The notes: generated from the sequence alone by a model not told the origin. Positions 1 to 8,189 are shown, counted from the first letter of the stretch. The stretch: 56,679 bases of DNA from Planctomycetia bacterium (GCA_030539035.1 JAUNSU010000014.1:1-56679); one strand, 5' to 3'. Numbers and translations are program-made.

Positions 1-55
1 ACCGGTGACCTACGGCTTATGAAGCCGCCGCTCTAACCAACTGAGCTACTCAGCC
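1..55 (-). tRNA. tRNA-Met(CAT), 3' part cut off by the window edge
   Basis: On the minus strand the acceptor 5' strand GGCTGAG is followed by TA, a D-arm (GCTCAGTTGGTTAGAGC) and an anticodon stem GCGGC/GCCGT around the 7-base loop TTCATAA, so the anticodon is CAT. The variable loop begins (AGGTC) and the T-arm and acceptor 3' strand lie outside the window. The anticodon stem lacks the three G-C pairs typical of initiator tRNA, so this is an elongator Met tRNA or a tRNA-Ile whose CAT is modified to lysidine; the visible half cannot decide. Confidence 0.9.
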
Positions 56-99
56 AAAAATTGATGAAACCAAACGGTCCCAAATCAAATATAGGGTGT

Positions 100-127
100 A
101 TAATACCAGAAAACCAATTTTTGTAAA
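100..127 (-). promoter_or_regulatory. Likely sigma-70-type promoter of the tRNA gene
   Basis: On the minus strand a -35-like TTTACA (122-127) and a -10-like TATTAT (100-105) are separated by 16 bases. The predicted start lies about 35-40 bases before the tRNA 5' end. The rest of the stretch between position 56 and the DksA-like gene at 305 shows no gene. Confidence 0.5.
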
Positions 128-304
128 GAGTTTTCCAGGCAAAAAAAACAAAAATCCTGCAAAACCCTCTCAATGTTCCGAATTCCGGAAAACTTAAAGG
201 AGATCGCCGCCGGCAGCAGAGTATGCATCGTCTTCGCAGTGAAGAACATCACCGTTGGCAAAACGGAAAAATTTCCATGGAATGCGGGATCACCGGAAGA
301 AGGA

Positions 305-688
305 TTACCGTTTTTGGGATTTTTTATTGGCGCAATCGATGCAAAGGGCGGCGTAAGGGATTGCCTCCAGGCGTTTTTTAGTGATCCGAGAACCGCATTC
401 TTCGCAAACACCGTAAGTCCCATTTTCGATTTTTTCGAGAGCTTCTTCGACTTCCCGAATTCGTCCGGAACCGACTTCCGCAAGGGAAAGGGCAAATTCC
501 TGATCGAAATTATCGGATCCGATATCGGCCGGATGAGTCGGCATGGAAGTCCGATTGTCCGAATCATCGGCCCGATTTTTTTTGGTTGCCGATTTTTGGA
601 TAGTGGAAACATCACCGTGCATTCGACGGCGAAGTTCGAGCAGCATTTCCTTGAAAAACTTAATATCTTTCGCAGCCATGGGTTTCAT
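305..688 (-). CDS. DksA/TraR-family C4 zinc-finger protein
   Basis: The 127-residue product has the DksA/TraR layout: a helical N-terminal part, an acidic stretch near residues 54-65 (PADIGSDNFDQE) and a C-terminal zinc finger with Cys95, Cys98, Cys116 and Cys119 (CEEC...CIDC). Family members bind in the secondary channel of RNA polymerase and modulate initiation, often with ppGpp. The ATG at 688 has a strong ribosome site, GGAGG, seven bases upstream. It follows the membrane-protein gene on the same strand by about 83 bp and precedes the tRNA. It is slightly shorter than E. coli DksA (151 residues). Whether it acts as true DksA or as one of several paralogues cannot be told from sequence. 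Confidence 0.9.
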   Translation of the reverse strand: MKPMAAKDIKFFKEMLLELRRRMHGDVSTIQKSATKKNRADDSDNRTSMPTHPADIGSDNFDQEFALSLAEVGSGRIREVEEALEKIENGTYGVCEECGSRITKKRLEAIPYAALCIDCANKKSQKR

Positions 689-746
689 GATTCATCCTCC
701 GGGAGAACAAAATTGATCAACGACCGGACACACGGAGTCGAACACG

Positions 747-760
747 GCGGAGATCTCCGC
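747..760. promoter_or_regulatory. Perfect 14-bp palindrome upstream of the DksA-like gene
   Basis: The sequence GCGGAGATCTCCGC is its own reverse complement and lies about 58 bp upstream of the DksA-like start codon, between that gene and the stop of the preceding membrane-protein gene. Such sites can be operators for dimeric regulators or short RNA hairpins. No regulator is identified. Confidence 0.35.
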
Positions 761-771
761 GATCCAAACGA

Positions 772-2166
772 CTATATATCAACGACCGTGGAGGCGGCGA
801 TCCGATCCTCCAGATTTGGGCGAAATATGATCAAGATCAAAAGGGGCAAATACCAAGCCATGTATAAACCGCCGTAATTTCCCATCCAGAACTGCACTCC
901 CAGCATGATGAGAGCGGAAGAGGAGATCAAGGTGGCCAAATTTTTTCGAACCGGCCATAAAACCAGTCCCAAACAGACTCCGCCGAAGAGGGCCATCACC
1001 GGGATTCGATAGATAGTGGGACAAAAGGCCCAAATTCCATCGGGCAAGGGGACCCTGATCGATCGATATCCGAACATGAGGGCGATCTGCTCTCCGTAAT
1101 CCCCGCCAAGGGAAGGAGAAAACATCAGCAGCAGGGCCATTGCCAAAATGGCGGACGCCGATCCGAAAAGGAATCGGATCACTCCCTTCTTCCAATAGAA
1201 CGAAGCCCAGAGGGGAATCAGGAAAAATGGGTAAAAAACAAGGGATCCCGCTGTACCGATCAGCAATCCGGAAACGACGGGCCTCCTGTAAAACAGAACG
1301 GCCAGCACGATCAGACAGGCCGGAACAATATGAATCAAACTGGATGGAAATTGAACCACGTAAAGGAGCTGCAAATAGAAAAACGCGGCGGCTATTCCTG
1401 TTTTAATATTTCCAAAATGGCAATGTCCGATAAAGATCATTCCGGCAACGATTCCGATTTGAATAAAGAGAATCAGGGACATCAAAAGGATTTTTTCAAA
1501 GGAATCCTGCGGATTCAAAAAGCCGCTGTTTTGCCGGAACAGAGGAACAAAAACGCGTTCTTTGCTTCCTGCACTCTTTGCTTCCGATGAAGAAGATTTC
1601 TCCGGTTTTTCGAGAAAAAACGTCTTCCAGAACGATTCCGAAGGAGAAAAGGAACGGTTCGTAAACTCGGAAAAACGCATAAAAGGAACATATCCCGGTT
1701 TATCTTTATACTGCGCGATCGGTTCATTGCCGAATTCTTTTCTCATGGAAAGGATCTGCTCAAGCCGAAGCGTTCGCGGCGTTTCTATCGCATTGCCCCG
1801 ATTCACCACAATATTCGCAATCATGAAAAGGATCAGCATAATACAGGAAAAGGTCAACGCGGATGAGGATAGATTCGGTTCCAAAAGCGGCCGGCGAACC
1901 ATCATGGTGTCCAGGATCAGACGGACAAAAACAACGCAGCCGAAAAGTGTCAGCCAAAGATAGCCCGTTCCGCTTTGAGGATCGGACGCACTGCTTCCCA
2001 TCGCGATATAAAGAAGGCCCGGTGCAGAAAGAATCAGACCCAATATGTCGAGATTCCGTACACTCCAAAATCGGTTAAACCGAAAAAAAACCGCCACTAT
2101 CATCAGACTGGAAATTGCAAACCAGGTTGTTGGCAGCATTTCATATTGAAGGAGTGAAGTTGGCAT
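772..2166 (-). CDS. Polytopic membrane protein of unknown function
   Basis: The 464-residue product is strongly hydrophobic, with about 9-11 predicted membrane segments. One pair lies near residues 15-60, others near 70-120, and a dense block runs from residue 225 to the end. A soluble charged stretch at about residues 130-220 interrupts them and probably sits on one side of the membrane. The overall shape recalls GT-C/DUF2029-type glycosyltransferases, but I see no clear catalytic DxD or EhD motif, so no enzyme function is assigned. The ATG at 2166 follows the good ribosome site AAGGGA. The DksA-like gene lies 83 bp downstream on the same strand and may be co-transcribed. Confidence 0.75.
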   Translation of the reverse strand: MPTSLLQYEMLPTTWFAISSLMIVAVFFRFNRFWSVRNLDILGLILSAPGLLYIAMGSSASDPQSGTGYLWLTLFGCVVFVRLILDTMMVRRPLLEPNLSSSALTFSCIMLILFMIANIVVNRGNAIETPRTLRLEQILSMRKEFGNEPIAQYKDKPGYVPFMRFSEFTNRSFSPSESFWKTFFLEKPEKSSSSEAKSAGSKERVFVPLFRQNSGFLNPQDSFEKILLMSLILFIQIGIVAGMIFIGHCHFGNIKTGIAAAFFYLQLLYVVQFPSSLIHIVPACLIVLAVLFYRRPVVSGLLIGTAGSLVFYPFFLIPLWASFYWKKGVIRFLFGSASAILAMALLLMFSPSLGGDYGEQIALMFGYRSIRVPLPDGIWAFCPTIYRIPVMALFGGVCLGLVLWPVRKNLATLISSSALIMLGVQFWMGNYGGLYMAWYLPLLILIIFRPNLEDRIAASTVVDI

Positions 2167-2313
2167 GAATTTTTCCCTTATATTATTAAATTGTCCCGAT
2201 TCAACGTTCTTTATTCAAACAATAATTAAAAATTATTACAATATCTATTACCGATATTCCTTTAATTTTATTAAACCCTGAATTATAGCACAAGAATGGC
2301 TTCATGAACAGAG

Positions 2314-2399
2314 AGGGGGTAAAAAGGTTCCCGATTCTTTCCAAGATTCACGTTTCGAGGATCTTTTAAGAATCGGGAACAAAATTCCCCCTTTTTTTG
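2314..2399. terminator. Long hairpin, probable bidirectional terminator
   Basis: A 13-bp perfect stem (GTTCCCGATTCTT at 2327-2339 with AAGAATCGGGAAC at 2368-2380) is extended outside by GGGGG/CCCCC (2314-2318 with 2387-2391) and inside by AAGAT/ATCTT. On the plus strand it ends in seven T; on the minus strand the main stem is followed by CCTTTTT. It lies between the small gene at 2483-2731 and the membrane-protein gene, both on the minus strand, so it probably ends transcription of the former. The rest of 2167-2482 holds only AT-rich sequence. Confidence 0.75.
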
Positions 2400-2482
2400 G
2401 TAAAATGGGCAAAAGACAATCGGACAGCGGATTTTACGCGATCTTTCCTTACTCTTGATCTGTCAAAAAAAACAGATTCTGT

Positions 2483-2731
2483 TTATGATTCTCTCCGATA
2501 TCCCAACTCGTGAAGAATATGGATGAGTTCATCGAAAGTAAGATATCTTCTTCGATTAATCATTTGGTAAAGAGACAGCGCAGAACAGAGATCTTCCGCT
2601 TCATTGCACTTTGCGTTTTCTTCAGGTTCGAAAGGAAGCATCGCGTCAAATCGGGAACAAAGGACGCTTTCGGGTCCGCAAACCAGATATTCCGATGTGT
2701 TTACAAAAGTCGACGATGAATTCAAAGACAT
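2483..2731 (-). CDS. Small conserved-looking protein of unknown function
   Basis: This 82-residue frame starts at an ATG preceded by TTGGAG at a suitable distance. A longer start at 2782 is possible but has no better ribosome site. The C-terminal half (about residues 45-82) has the helical pattern LYQMINRRRYLTFDELIHIL followed by HELGYRR, with an acidic, Cys-containing N-terminal half. There is no signal peptide or membrane segment. I recall similar short proteins in planctomycetes but cannot name a family. A long hairpin terminator follows it, which supports an independent transcript. Confidence 0.5.
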   Translation of the reverse strand: MSLNSSSTFVNTSEYLVCGPESVLCSRFDAMLPFEPEENAKCNEAEDLCSALSLYQMINRRRYLTFDELIHILHELGYRRES

Positions 2732-2834
2732 AATTATTCTCCAATACAGATTATGAGAAATAGAAAAACGATTCCAAGCCAAAGGATCTTACCTTAAAAT
2801 ACACCAAATAATTTATTTTTCCTGTTTTTACATA

Positions 2835-2967
2835 ACTCAAACTGTAAATAGCCGATTTTGAAACCATGGATTTCACGGATTTTCACGGATATTTTTTGGT
2901 AAAAACATGTTTTTCATCAAAAATATCAGCCGAATCTTCCAAACAAAAATATTTTTACAGTATGAGT
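2835..2967 (+). repeat. Nested-palindrome dispersed repeat, copy R1 (133 bp)
   Basis: The copy begins ACTCAAACTGTAAATA and ends ATTTTTACAGTATGAGT, which are imperfect inverted ends. Inside are the motif CCATGGATTTCACGGAT, a further CACGGAT, and the inner palindromic block TTTTTTGGTAAAAACATG/TTTTTCATCAAAAA. Relative to copy R2 the second ATCCGTGGT block is deleted. It sits in the 358-bp gap between the small gene at 2483-2731 and lptB, away from any stop codon. Confidence 0.8.
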
Positions 2968-3006
2968 ACATAAGGAAATAAAAATGGGGGAATTTCAACT
3001 TTTCCC

Positions 3007-3035
3007 TTGACCAATTTGGTTGTAATCGATACAAT
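3007..3035 (+). promoter_or_regulatory. lptB: Sigma-70-type promoter of lptB
   Basis: TTGACC (3007-3012) and TACAAT (3030-3035) are separated by 17 bases, close to the housekeeping consensus, and end 54 bp before the lptB start. Together with repeat R1 this accounts for most of the gap 2732-3089. Confidence 0.7.
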
Positions 3036-3089
3036 TCGACAGATTCGGGAAATATAAAGATCATTAAAAAGAAGGAATGCAGTCGGATC

Positions 3090-4214
3090 ATGAACAGAAT
3101 GAATTCATCAGACGTTTTATCAGTAGAGGGGTTGATCAAGCAATATGGGCCCCGCCGCGTGGTAAACGGTGTCAGTTTTCATATTCAGGAAGGGGAAGTC
3201 GTTGGTCTTCTCGGCTTGAACGGAGCGGGAAAAACCACAAGTTTTCGAATGACCAGCGGACTCATTCCCGCAGATCAGGGACACGTCTTTCTTAACGGAA
3301 TCGATGTTTCCGAATGGCCGATGTATCGACGCGCAAAAGAAGGGCGTATGGGATATCTTCCCCAGGACCGAAGTGTTTTCGCTTCGTTGACAACTGCGCA
3401 GAATATGTATATTATGGCCGAACTGATCGGACTTTCCCGATCGGAACAGAAAAAACGATGTCAACAGCTCATTAAAGAATTTCGACTGGAAGATCTGAAG
3501 AAAACCCGAGTGGGGATGGGCGGAACGGGAGGGCTCTCCGGCGGGGAACGGCGCCGCCTGGAATTTGCGCGCGCTCTTCTTTCCGATCCGCGCATTCTTC
3601 TTTTGGACGAACCGTTTGCGAACGTCGATCCGCCCACCGTTAAGGAAATTCAACAGGTGATTATCGAACTTTCCAAAAAAGGAATCGCTTTTTTAATTAC
3701 CGATCATCAGGTTCAGGAAGTTCTCGAAATCGCGAACCGGATCTATGTAATCGACAAGGGAGAAGTCCTCTGCTCGGGAACGGCGGCAGAAGTCCTCGCG
3801 AACGATGAAGCTCAGGAGCGCTATTTCTGCCGCAAATCCGAAGTCCCCAATCAGGAGCAGCGTCCTTACAACGCATCGCCCGCGGGAGCAACTGCGGGAC
3901 CTTCCGGATCTTCGGGATCTTCCGCAGGAGGAACTTCGAATCAAACCTTTCGCTCGGTTCCTGTAAAAGAGACGGCGGATCGGCCTCGCAATGAAGATCA
4001 GGGATATGTCGTCCCGGATTCGGCCCCGGTTGAAAACAACAGTTTCCGTGTGCGATCCCCTCAATCTGAAGAACGGGAATCGCGCCGGCCGCTCGGACGA
4101 AAAAGAACGGAAGAATTCCAGTATCCGCGTGATCCCAAAAGTACCGATCCCTCCGATCCGACTAATTCGAACCGAATTTCAAATACATTCCGCAAAAAAC
4201 AGGATCCCCGTTAA
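3090..4214 (+). CDS. lptB: LptB-type ABC transporter ATPase with a long C-terminal tail
   Basis: The product matches the LPS-export ATPase LptB: Walker A GLNGAGKTT (42-50), Q-loop near residue 92, signature LSGGERRRLE (149-158), Walker B ILLLDEP (169-175) and the H-loop His at about 206. LptB powers transfer of lipopolysaccharide from the inner membrane to the outer membrane through LptFG and the LptC/A/D bridge. The ATPase domain ends near residue 250. The remaining 120 residues are low-complexity, rich in Ser, Gly, Pro, Arg and Glu, which ordinary LptB (about 240 residues) lacks. No lptA, lptC or lptFG gene is adjacent. The start at 3090 has only a distant GAAGGA ribosome site, and an ATG at 3099 is an alternative. 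The gene ends 10 bp from the convergent PepSY gene. Confidence 0.88.
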   Translation: MNRMNSSDVLSVEGLIKQYGPRRVVNGVSFHIQEGEVVGLLGLNGAGKTTSFRMTSGLIPADQGHVFLNGIDVSEWPMYRRAKEGRMGYLPQDRSVFASLTTAQNMYIMAELIGLSRSEQKKRCQQLIKEFRLEDLKKTRVGMGGTGGLSGGERRRLEFARALLSDPRILLLDEPFANVDPPTVKEIQQVIIELSKKGIAFLITDHQVQEVLEIANRIYVIDKGEVLCSGTAAEVLANDEAQERYFCRKSEVPNQEQRPYNASPAGATAGPSGSSGSSAGGTSNQTFRSVPVKETADRPRNEDQGYVVPDSAPVENNSFRVRSPQSEERESRRPLGRKRTEEFQYPRDPKSTDPSDPTNSNRISNTFRKKQDPR

Positions 4215-4224
4215 TCCGTTCCAT

Positions 4225-5319
4225 TTATCGGAAGGGAACCGGCGGCCTTGGCGGAGCCGGCGGTACCGGAATTTCCGGAAGCGGAACAATGGGCATCGAG
4301 GGAATCACCGGCATGCTTGCCGTGTGCGACCCTCTTCTGTATTGATACGGGGTTTTACTTGTCTTCTGCTTCCAATCCTCAAGTTTTCCGGTAAGCGCAT
4401 TGATCTTGAAATAATAAACCGATCGATGGTGGATCATCTGTCCTTCGAACAACGGCATATTTCCTTCGATGTTCAGTTCAAGCCGTGTAATTTGCGCGCC
4501 GGGCACCTTGGAATGCAAAAACGCAATGATCCGTTCCCGGGCCATGTAAATATATCGATCACGTCTCTCCGCATTCATCTCTGATGCGGAAATATCGGAC
4601 TGCGCTTTTTCTTTCCAATCAAGGATTTTTCCGGTCCACGCGTCGACGATAAAGCGGTAAAAGATCCCGTCTTTATACATCGTTCCCATGTAAAAATTAT
4701 TCTGTTCATTCATATTCCATTCGATATCCAGAATCGTGGAACCTGGAACTTTTTCTCCAACGATCTCTTTGACCTTGAGTTCATCGATCATTTTTCGATT
4801 CTTTTCACCATTCTCCGGAACGGGCATGGGATAATCAAATCCTTTCCAATAAATCATCTTTCCAGTATGCGCGTCGATGGTGAACTCATATTTCCGCCCG
4901 ATATTGTAATGGACTCCATTTTGAACGATTTTACCCGCTTTTTCCAGAAAGATCCGTCCCCGAAAAATAAATCGGTCCTGAGAAAAATCCTGATTCAATT
5001 CCATGATCTCTCCGTTGGGGACCCTTTTTTTAAGAAATTCCCGGGCATCTTCTTCGGTAAATCGGACCCCTTCTTTCGCGAGATCCATTTTATGAACGGA
5101 ATCATTGATCTTTTTCGCATTGGCATGCGGATTTTTCTTCGCAAGAGGAGCGAAAAGCGGCTTTTCGGAAGGATCTTTCGACGCAGATTTCTTCCCGGAA
5201 TTTGCGGATGAGTTCTGATCCGCTTCCGAATTTGCGAAAACGCAAAGAGCAAGACAAAAAAGGCAAATTCCGAAAGTGATCGGAAAAATTTTAAAAGAAT
5301 GATTACGTCCAATATTCAT
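4225..5319 (-). CDS. Exported protein with three PepSY-like repeats
   Basis: From the ATG at 5319 (ribosome site AAGGAAA) the 364-residue product starts with a signal peptide or anchor (hydrophobic residues about 12-28, then FANSEAD). Three related units follow, each with a helix containing AREFLKKRVP, VKEIVGEKVP or IIAFLHSKVP, a beta-rich part and an ending of the type YxFxIDAxTGKxxxWK. This is the PepSY pattern; such domains are extracytoplasmic and often inhibit proteases or bind partners. The C terminus is a Pro-rich tail (PVPPAPPRPPVPFR). An upstream in-frame ATG at 5421 would add 34 residues with no better ribosome site. The partner is unknown. Confidence 0.75.
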   Translation of the reverse strand: MNIGRNHSFKIFPITFGICLFCLALCVFANSEADQNSSANSGKKSASKDPSEKPLFAPLAKKNPHANAKKINDSVHKMDLAKEGVRFTEEDAREFLKKRVPNGEIMELNQDFSQDRFIFRGRIFLEKAGKIVQNGVHYNIGRKYEFTIDAHTGKMIYWKGFDYPMPVPENGEKNRKMIDELKVKEIVGEKVPGSTILDIEWNMNEQNNFYMGTMYKDGIFYRFIVDAWTGKILDWKEKAQSDISASEMNAERRDRYIYMARERIIAFLHSKVPGAQITRLELNIEGNMPLFEGQMIHHRSVYYFKINALTGKLEDWKQKTSKTPYQYRRGSHTASMPVIPSMPIVPLPEIPVPPAPPRPPVPFR

Positions 5320-5455
5320 TTCATCATTTCCTTTTCGATCAGCAAGTTTTCTGAAAAAAAACAGACCTCCCGTCGAAGTCCCTGCAAAATTCATTATAAG
5401 GGAAGGAGATCGGCTTGTCAAGAAAAAATACGGAAGCGCGAAATTGGCAAATACT

Positions 5456-5620
5456 ACTCAAATTGTAAATAACCGATTTTGAAACCACGGATTTCACGGA
5501 TTTTCACGGATACTTTTTTGGTAAAAATATGTTTTCATCAAAAATATCAGCCCCGAATCTTATAATGATTTCATCCGTGGTTATCCGTGGTTCCAAACAA
5601 AAATATTTTTACAGTATGAG
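5456..5620 (+). repeat. Nested-palindrome dispersed repeat, copy R2 (165 bp, most complete)
   Basis: The ends are ACTCAAATTGTAAAT and ATTTTTACAGTATGAG. The left arm carries ACCACGGATTTCACGGAT, matched by ATCCGTGGTTATCCGTGGT in the right arm. Between them lies the inner inverted block TTTTTTGGTAAAAAT/GTTTTCATCAAAAA. The right end stops 4 bp from the TsaD stop codon (5625-5627), so a tsaD transcript enters the hairpin at once. Confidence 0.85.
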
Positions 5621-5624
5621 AATA

Positions 5625-6653
5625 CTATTGAGGATCGCGAACAAGTCCGGCGGAAATATCGAGATCCAGCGATTCGAACAGACCTGCTTTAAAGCGTTCC
5701 ACGGCGATTGCACCCATCACGGCATTATCCGTACAAAGCTTCAGAGGAGCAATATACACTTTGAAATGATATCGATCCGCGGCCTCATTCATTTTTTCCC
5801 GGAATCGGGCATTTGCGGCAACACCGCCTCCAATACAAAGGCGCTTCATGGAATATTTCTTCATTGCCTGAACCGCTTTTCCGACAAGGCAGTCGACCAC
5901 GGCTTCCTGAAAAGAGGCGGCGATATCGGCCATTTCTTTTTCCGAAAGATGAACATTTGCGTAATCCACTTTACCAGTTCCCGCAATTTTATATCGAACA
6001 GCCGTTTTCAAACCGCTGAAGCTGAACTGCATACGGTCGGGATCGTTGAGCATCGGACGGGGAAAAGCGTGCGCTTTCGGATTCCCTTTCTCCGCCGCGC
6101 GCTGGATGGAAGGACCGCCGGGATAAGGCAATCCGAGCATTGCGGCAACTTTATCGAACGCTTCTCCCGCCGCATCATCGATCGTTGTTCCCAAAGGAGT
6201 AAAATCGATCGGTCCGGAACACCGGTAAAGATTGGAATGTCCTCCGCTTACGATCAGGCCGATGCAGGGAAAAGGATCTTCCTGATAGGCCAGCCGGCAA
6301 GCAAAGAGGTGCGCCTGAAGATGATTGACCGCGATCAAAGGCTTGCCTGCCGCAAGACACAAGGCTTTCGCCGCGCACAGACCGATCAGAAGAGATCCGG
6401 CCAGCCCGGGCGTATTCGCAACGGAAATTGCGTCCAGATCCTGAAGTCCGATCCCGGCGCGGCCCAAGGCTTCCGCGATCACCGGAAGAATCCTTTCCAA
6501 ATGGGCCCGGGACGCGATCTCGGGGACCACGCCGCCGTATTTCTCATGGATCTTTTCCTGGGAGGCAACCACTGCTCCGAGCACTTCAAGATTTTCGTTG
6601 ACGACGGCCGCCGCCGTTTCATCGCAAGTCGATTCAATCGTTAATATTTTCAA
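5625..6653 (-). CDS. tsaD: tRNA N6-adenosine threonylcarbamoyltransferase TsaD
   Basis: TsaD transfers the threonylcarbamoyl group from TC-AMP to A37 of ANN-decoding tRNAs, in complex with TsaB and TsaE. The 342-residue length is standard. The N-terminal MKILTIESTCDETAAAVV is the ASKHA phosphate-binding start; the metal-binding His111 and His115 (NHLQAH) occupy the same positions as in E. coli; SGGHSNLY and the late IGGGVAANARFR motif are present. The start is a TTG at 6653 with GAGGA seven to eight bases upstream. Repeat R2 lies immediately after the stop. No tsaB or tsaE gene is adjacent. Confidence 0.95.
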   Translation of the reverse strand: MKILTIESTCDETAAAVVNENLEVLGAVVASQEKIHEKYGGVVPEIASRAHLERILPVIAEALGRAGIGLQDLDAISVANTPGLAGSLLIGLCAAKALCLAAGKPLIAVNHLQAHLFACRLAYQEDPFPCIGLIVSGGHSNLYRCSGPIDFTPLGTTIDDAAGEAFDKVAAMLGLPYPGGPSIQRAAEKGNPKAHAFPRPMLNDPDRMQFSFSGLKTAVRYKIAGTGKVDYANVHLSEKEMADIAASFQEAVVDCLVGKAVQAMKKYSMKRLCIGGGVAANARFREKMNEAADRYHFKVYIAPLKLCTDNAVMGAIAVERFKAGLFESLDLDISAGLVRDPQ

Positions 6654-6804
6654 GGGAAATCCTCAATCGCAAAAAATGGAAATCATTTCAAGAAACATTC
6701 ATTCAGACAGGATCACACAAATCCGGCGAACAAATATCGCGTCTAAACAGATATTCAGAACGAACCGAAAAAAAAGATCCCTCGAATTTTCAGAATTCGA
6801 CCGG

Positions 6805-7803
6805 TTAATCTTTTCCTTCATTGACCGCGGAACGGGATCCGCGTTCTCCGCCGAGTTCCACCGTTTCCGTTTGCGGAAAAAGGAATTTTTCGGAAAGGAA
6901 CGGGAGCAGAGCGTTGGTTTCCGCCCCTTGCGGGAGAGAAACCTTTTCCCCGATTCTCCGAACAGTACTTCGCTCAATAATGGAGTACATTTCCTTTCCC
7001 ACAAGCCGAAGAGCGGGATAGACAATAAAAGCGGCGATCAGGACACCGGTAATGGTCGAGATCATCATATCGGATAAATGTCCCGACTTTTTCTTTGCGA
7101 TCGGTTTATTCATTTCTTCCGGAAGCGATACTTTTCCGGAAGGCCGCGATACGGCAAATTTAAATGTTTTTCCAGTCGTAATAATCGCATGTCCGATAAA
7201 AACAAAGGGCAATTCGATCACACGGAACAACAAAGGAACCTGATACCGCTTTTTTGAGGAACGTTTTTTCGCTTTGGGGGGAGTACTCGTTCGAGAACTG
7301 ATATCTTCCCAATAGTATTCCTCTCGTTCGTCTTGCGTCAAGGGGCGCCCCAGCAATTTCACGAGGCATCTTTCTTCCGGCGAAAGGGATTCGTCCTCCC
7401 AAGGAGAGGGATCCGGCTTTCGAAGCGGGATCGTATAATCGGGTTCGGAAGTCTCCTGATCCGCGTAAATGAGCGGCAAGACCGATTCGTTTTCGGGAAA
7501 AACGGATTCCTCCTTTTCGAAAAGATTTTTTTCGAAAGGAGCATTTTCGAAAGGGGCATTTTCGGGAAGGGCGAGCTCCAGGGAAAGGGCATCCATCGCG
7601 CGATCAAGAAGAAGATCCAGCTTTTTTTCCCGTTCTTCGAGAGAAAGGAGATCGACAAAAGCGGATTTCATCGGGATTACAGGATTTTCATCCAAAGAGT
7701 CGGGAACTGCGTGTTTGGACAAAAAGGGAGACGGCGCACTTCTGCCAAAATGCAGATGCTTTGGGACGAACCCGAAATCTTCCTTCCTTGCGATATTACC
7801 CAT
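6805..7803 (-). CDS. Single-pass or double-pass membrane protein of unknown function
   Basis: The 332-residue product has a long, charged, Glu/Pro-rich N-terminal region (about residues 1-190) including near-repeats PENAPFENAPFEKNLFEKEE. It is followed by a weakly hydrophobic segment (about 195-215) and a clear membrane helix near residues 245-268 (MMISTITGVLIAAFIVYPAL). The C-terminal 60 residues lie beyond the helix. I recognise no domain. The start at 7803 follows AGGA. It is 152 bp upstream of tsaD on the same strand, and co-transcription is possible. Some planctomycete genomes carry comparable low-complexity anchored proteins, but no role can be given. Confidence 0.65.
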   Translation of the reverse strand: MGNIARKEDFGFVPKHLHFGRSAPSPFLSKHAVPDSLDENPVIPMKSAFVDLLSLEEREKKLDLLLDRAMDALSLELALPENAPFENAPFEKNLFEKEESVFPENESVLPLIYADQETSEPDYTIPLRKPDPSPWEDESLSPEERCLVKLLGRPLTQDEREEYYWEDISSRTSTPPKAKKRSSKKRYQVPLLFRVIELPFVFIGHAIITTGKTFKFAVSRPSGKVSLPEEMNKPIAKKKSGHLSDMMISTITGVLIAAFIVYPALRLVGKEMYSIIERSTVRRIGEKVSLPQGAETNALLPFLSEKFLFPQTETVELGGERGSRSAVNEGKD

Positions 7804-8022
7804 CTATCCTGAATTCCCTTTCTCGTCTTTTTGAGAGAAAAAAACGATCCTAATGGTTTATTATACCCCTTTTTCGATAATTCTGCATAGGGCAAAATTT
7901 CAAGAAAGAGAAAATAATTGGGAAAATTCTTTTTTTTCCTCTAAAAGTCGTGTTTTCAAAAAATATTTACTGAAAAATTCAAAAAATAAATAAAATAACA
8001 AAGTTGCAAGAAGGGGGATACA
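7804..8022. other. Non-coding, AT-rich gap between divergent genes
   Basis: The first 219 bases of the 386-bp gap between the minus-strand unknown gene and the plus-strand HD gene are AT-rich with long A runs. I see no open frame with a ribosome site and no clear RNA fold here. The second half carries a promoter and a hairpin, listed separately. Confidence 0.6.
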
Positions 8023-8051
8023 TTGACTTTATCCCTATCTCTGAATAAAAT
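8023..8051 (+). promoter_or_regulatory. Sigma-70-type promoter upstream of the HD-domain gene
   Basis: TTGACT (8023-8028) and TAAAAT (8046-8051) have a 17-base spacer. Initiation would fall near 8058, leaving a 5' leader of about 130 bases before the start codon at 8190, in which the hairpin at 8109-8157 lies. Confidence 0.65.
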
Positions 8052-8108
8052 TGTATACATAGAGTAATAAGAGCGTGTCCGCGAAAAATTTTTCGAAAAA
8101 CAAATAGG

Positions 8109-8157
8109 ATCCTGTCCGCAGATCGTTTGATCCGAATGCGGCAGGATAGGATTTTTT
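8109..8157 (+). terminator. Terminator-like hairpin in the leader: attenuator or end of a small RNA
   Basis: ATCCTGTCCGCA (8109-8120) pairs with TGCGGCAGGAT (8137-8147) with one bulged base, and GATC/GATC pairs again in the loop. AGGA and a run of six T follow. This is an intrinsic-terminator shape placed after a promoter and before the start codon, so transcription from that promoter would yield either an RNA of about 100 nt or, on read-through, the HD-gene mRNA. Confidence 0.6.
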
Positions 8158-8189
8158 ATCACAGACAAACCAAAATTGGAAATTTTCTG

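Noticed and set aside
173-877. Plus-strand frame of 234 codons
   Set aside because: It is antisense to the DksA-like gene and has no ribosome site or recognisable domain.
5529-6644. Plus-strand frame of 371 codons
   Set aside because: It is the antisense shadow of tsaD; the reverse strand has all TsaD motifs.
8052-8158. The leader RNA as signal recognition particle RNA or 6S RNA
   Set aside because: The conserved SRP tetraloop and symmetric loop are absent, and the length and fold do not fit 6S RNA.
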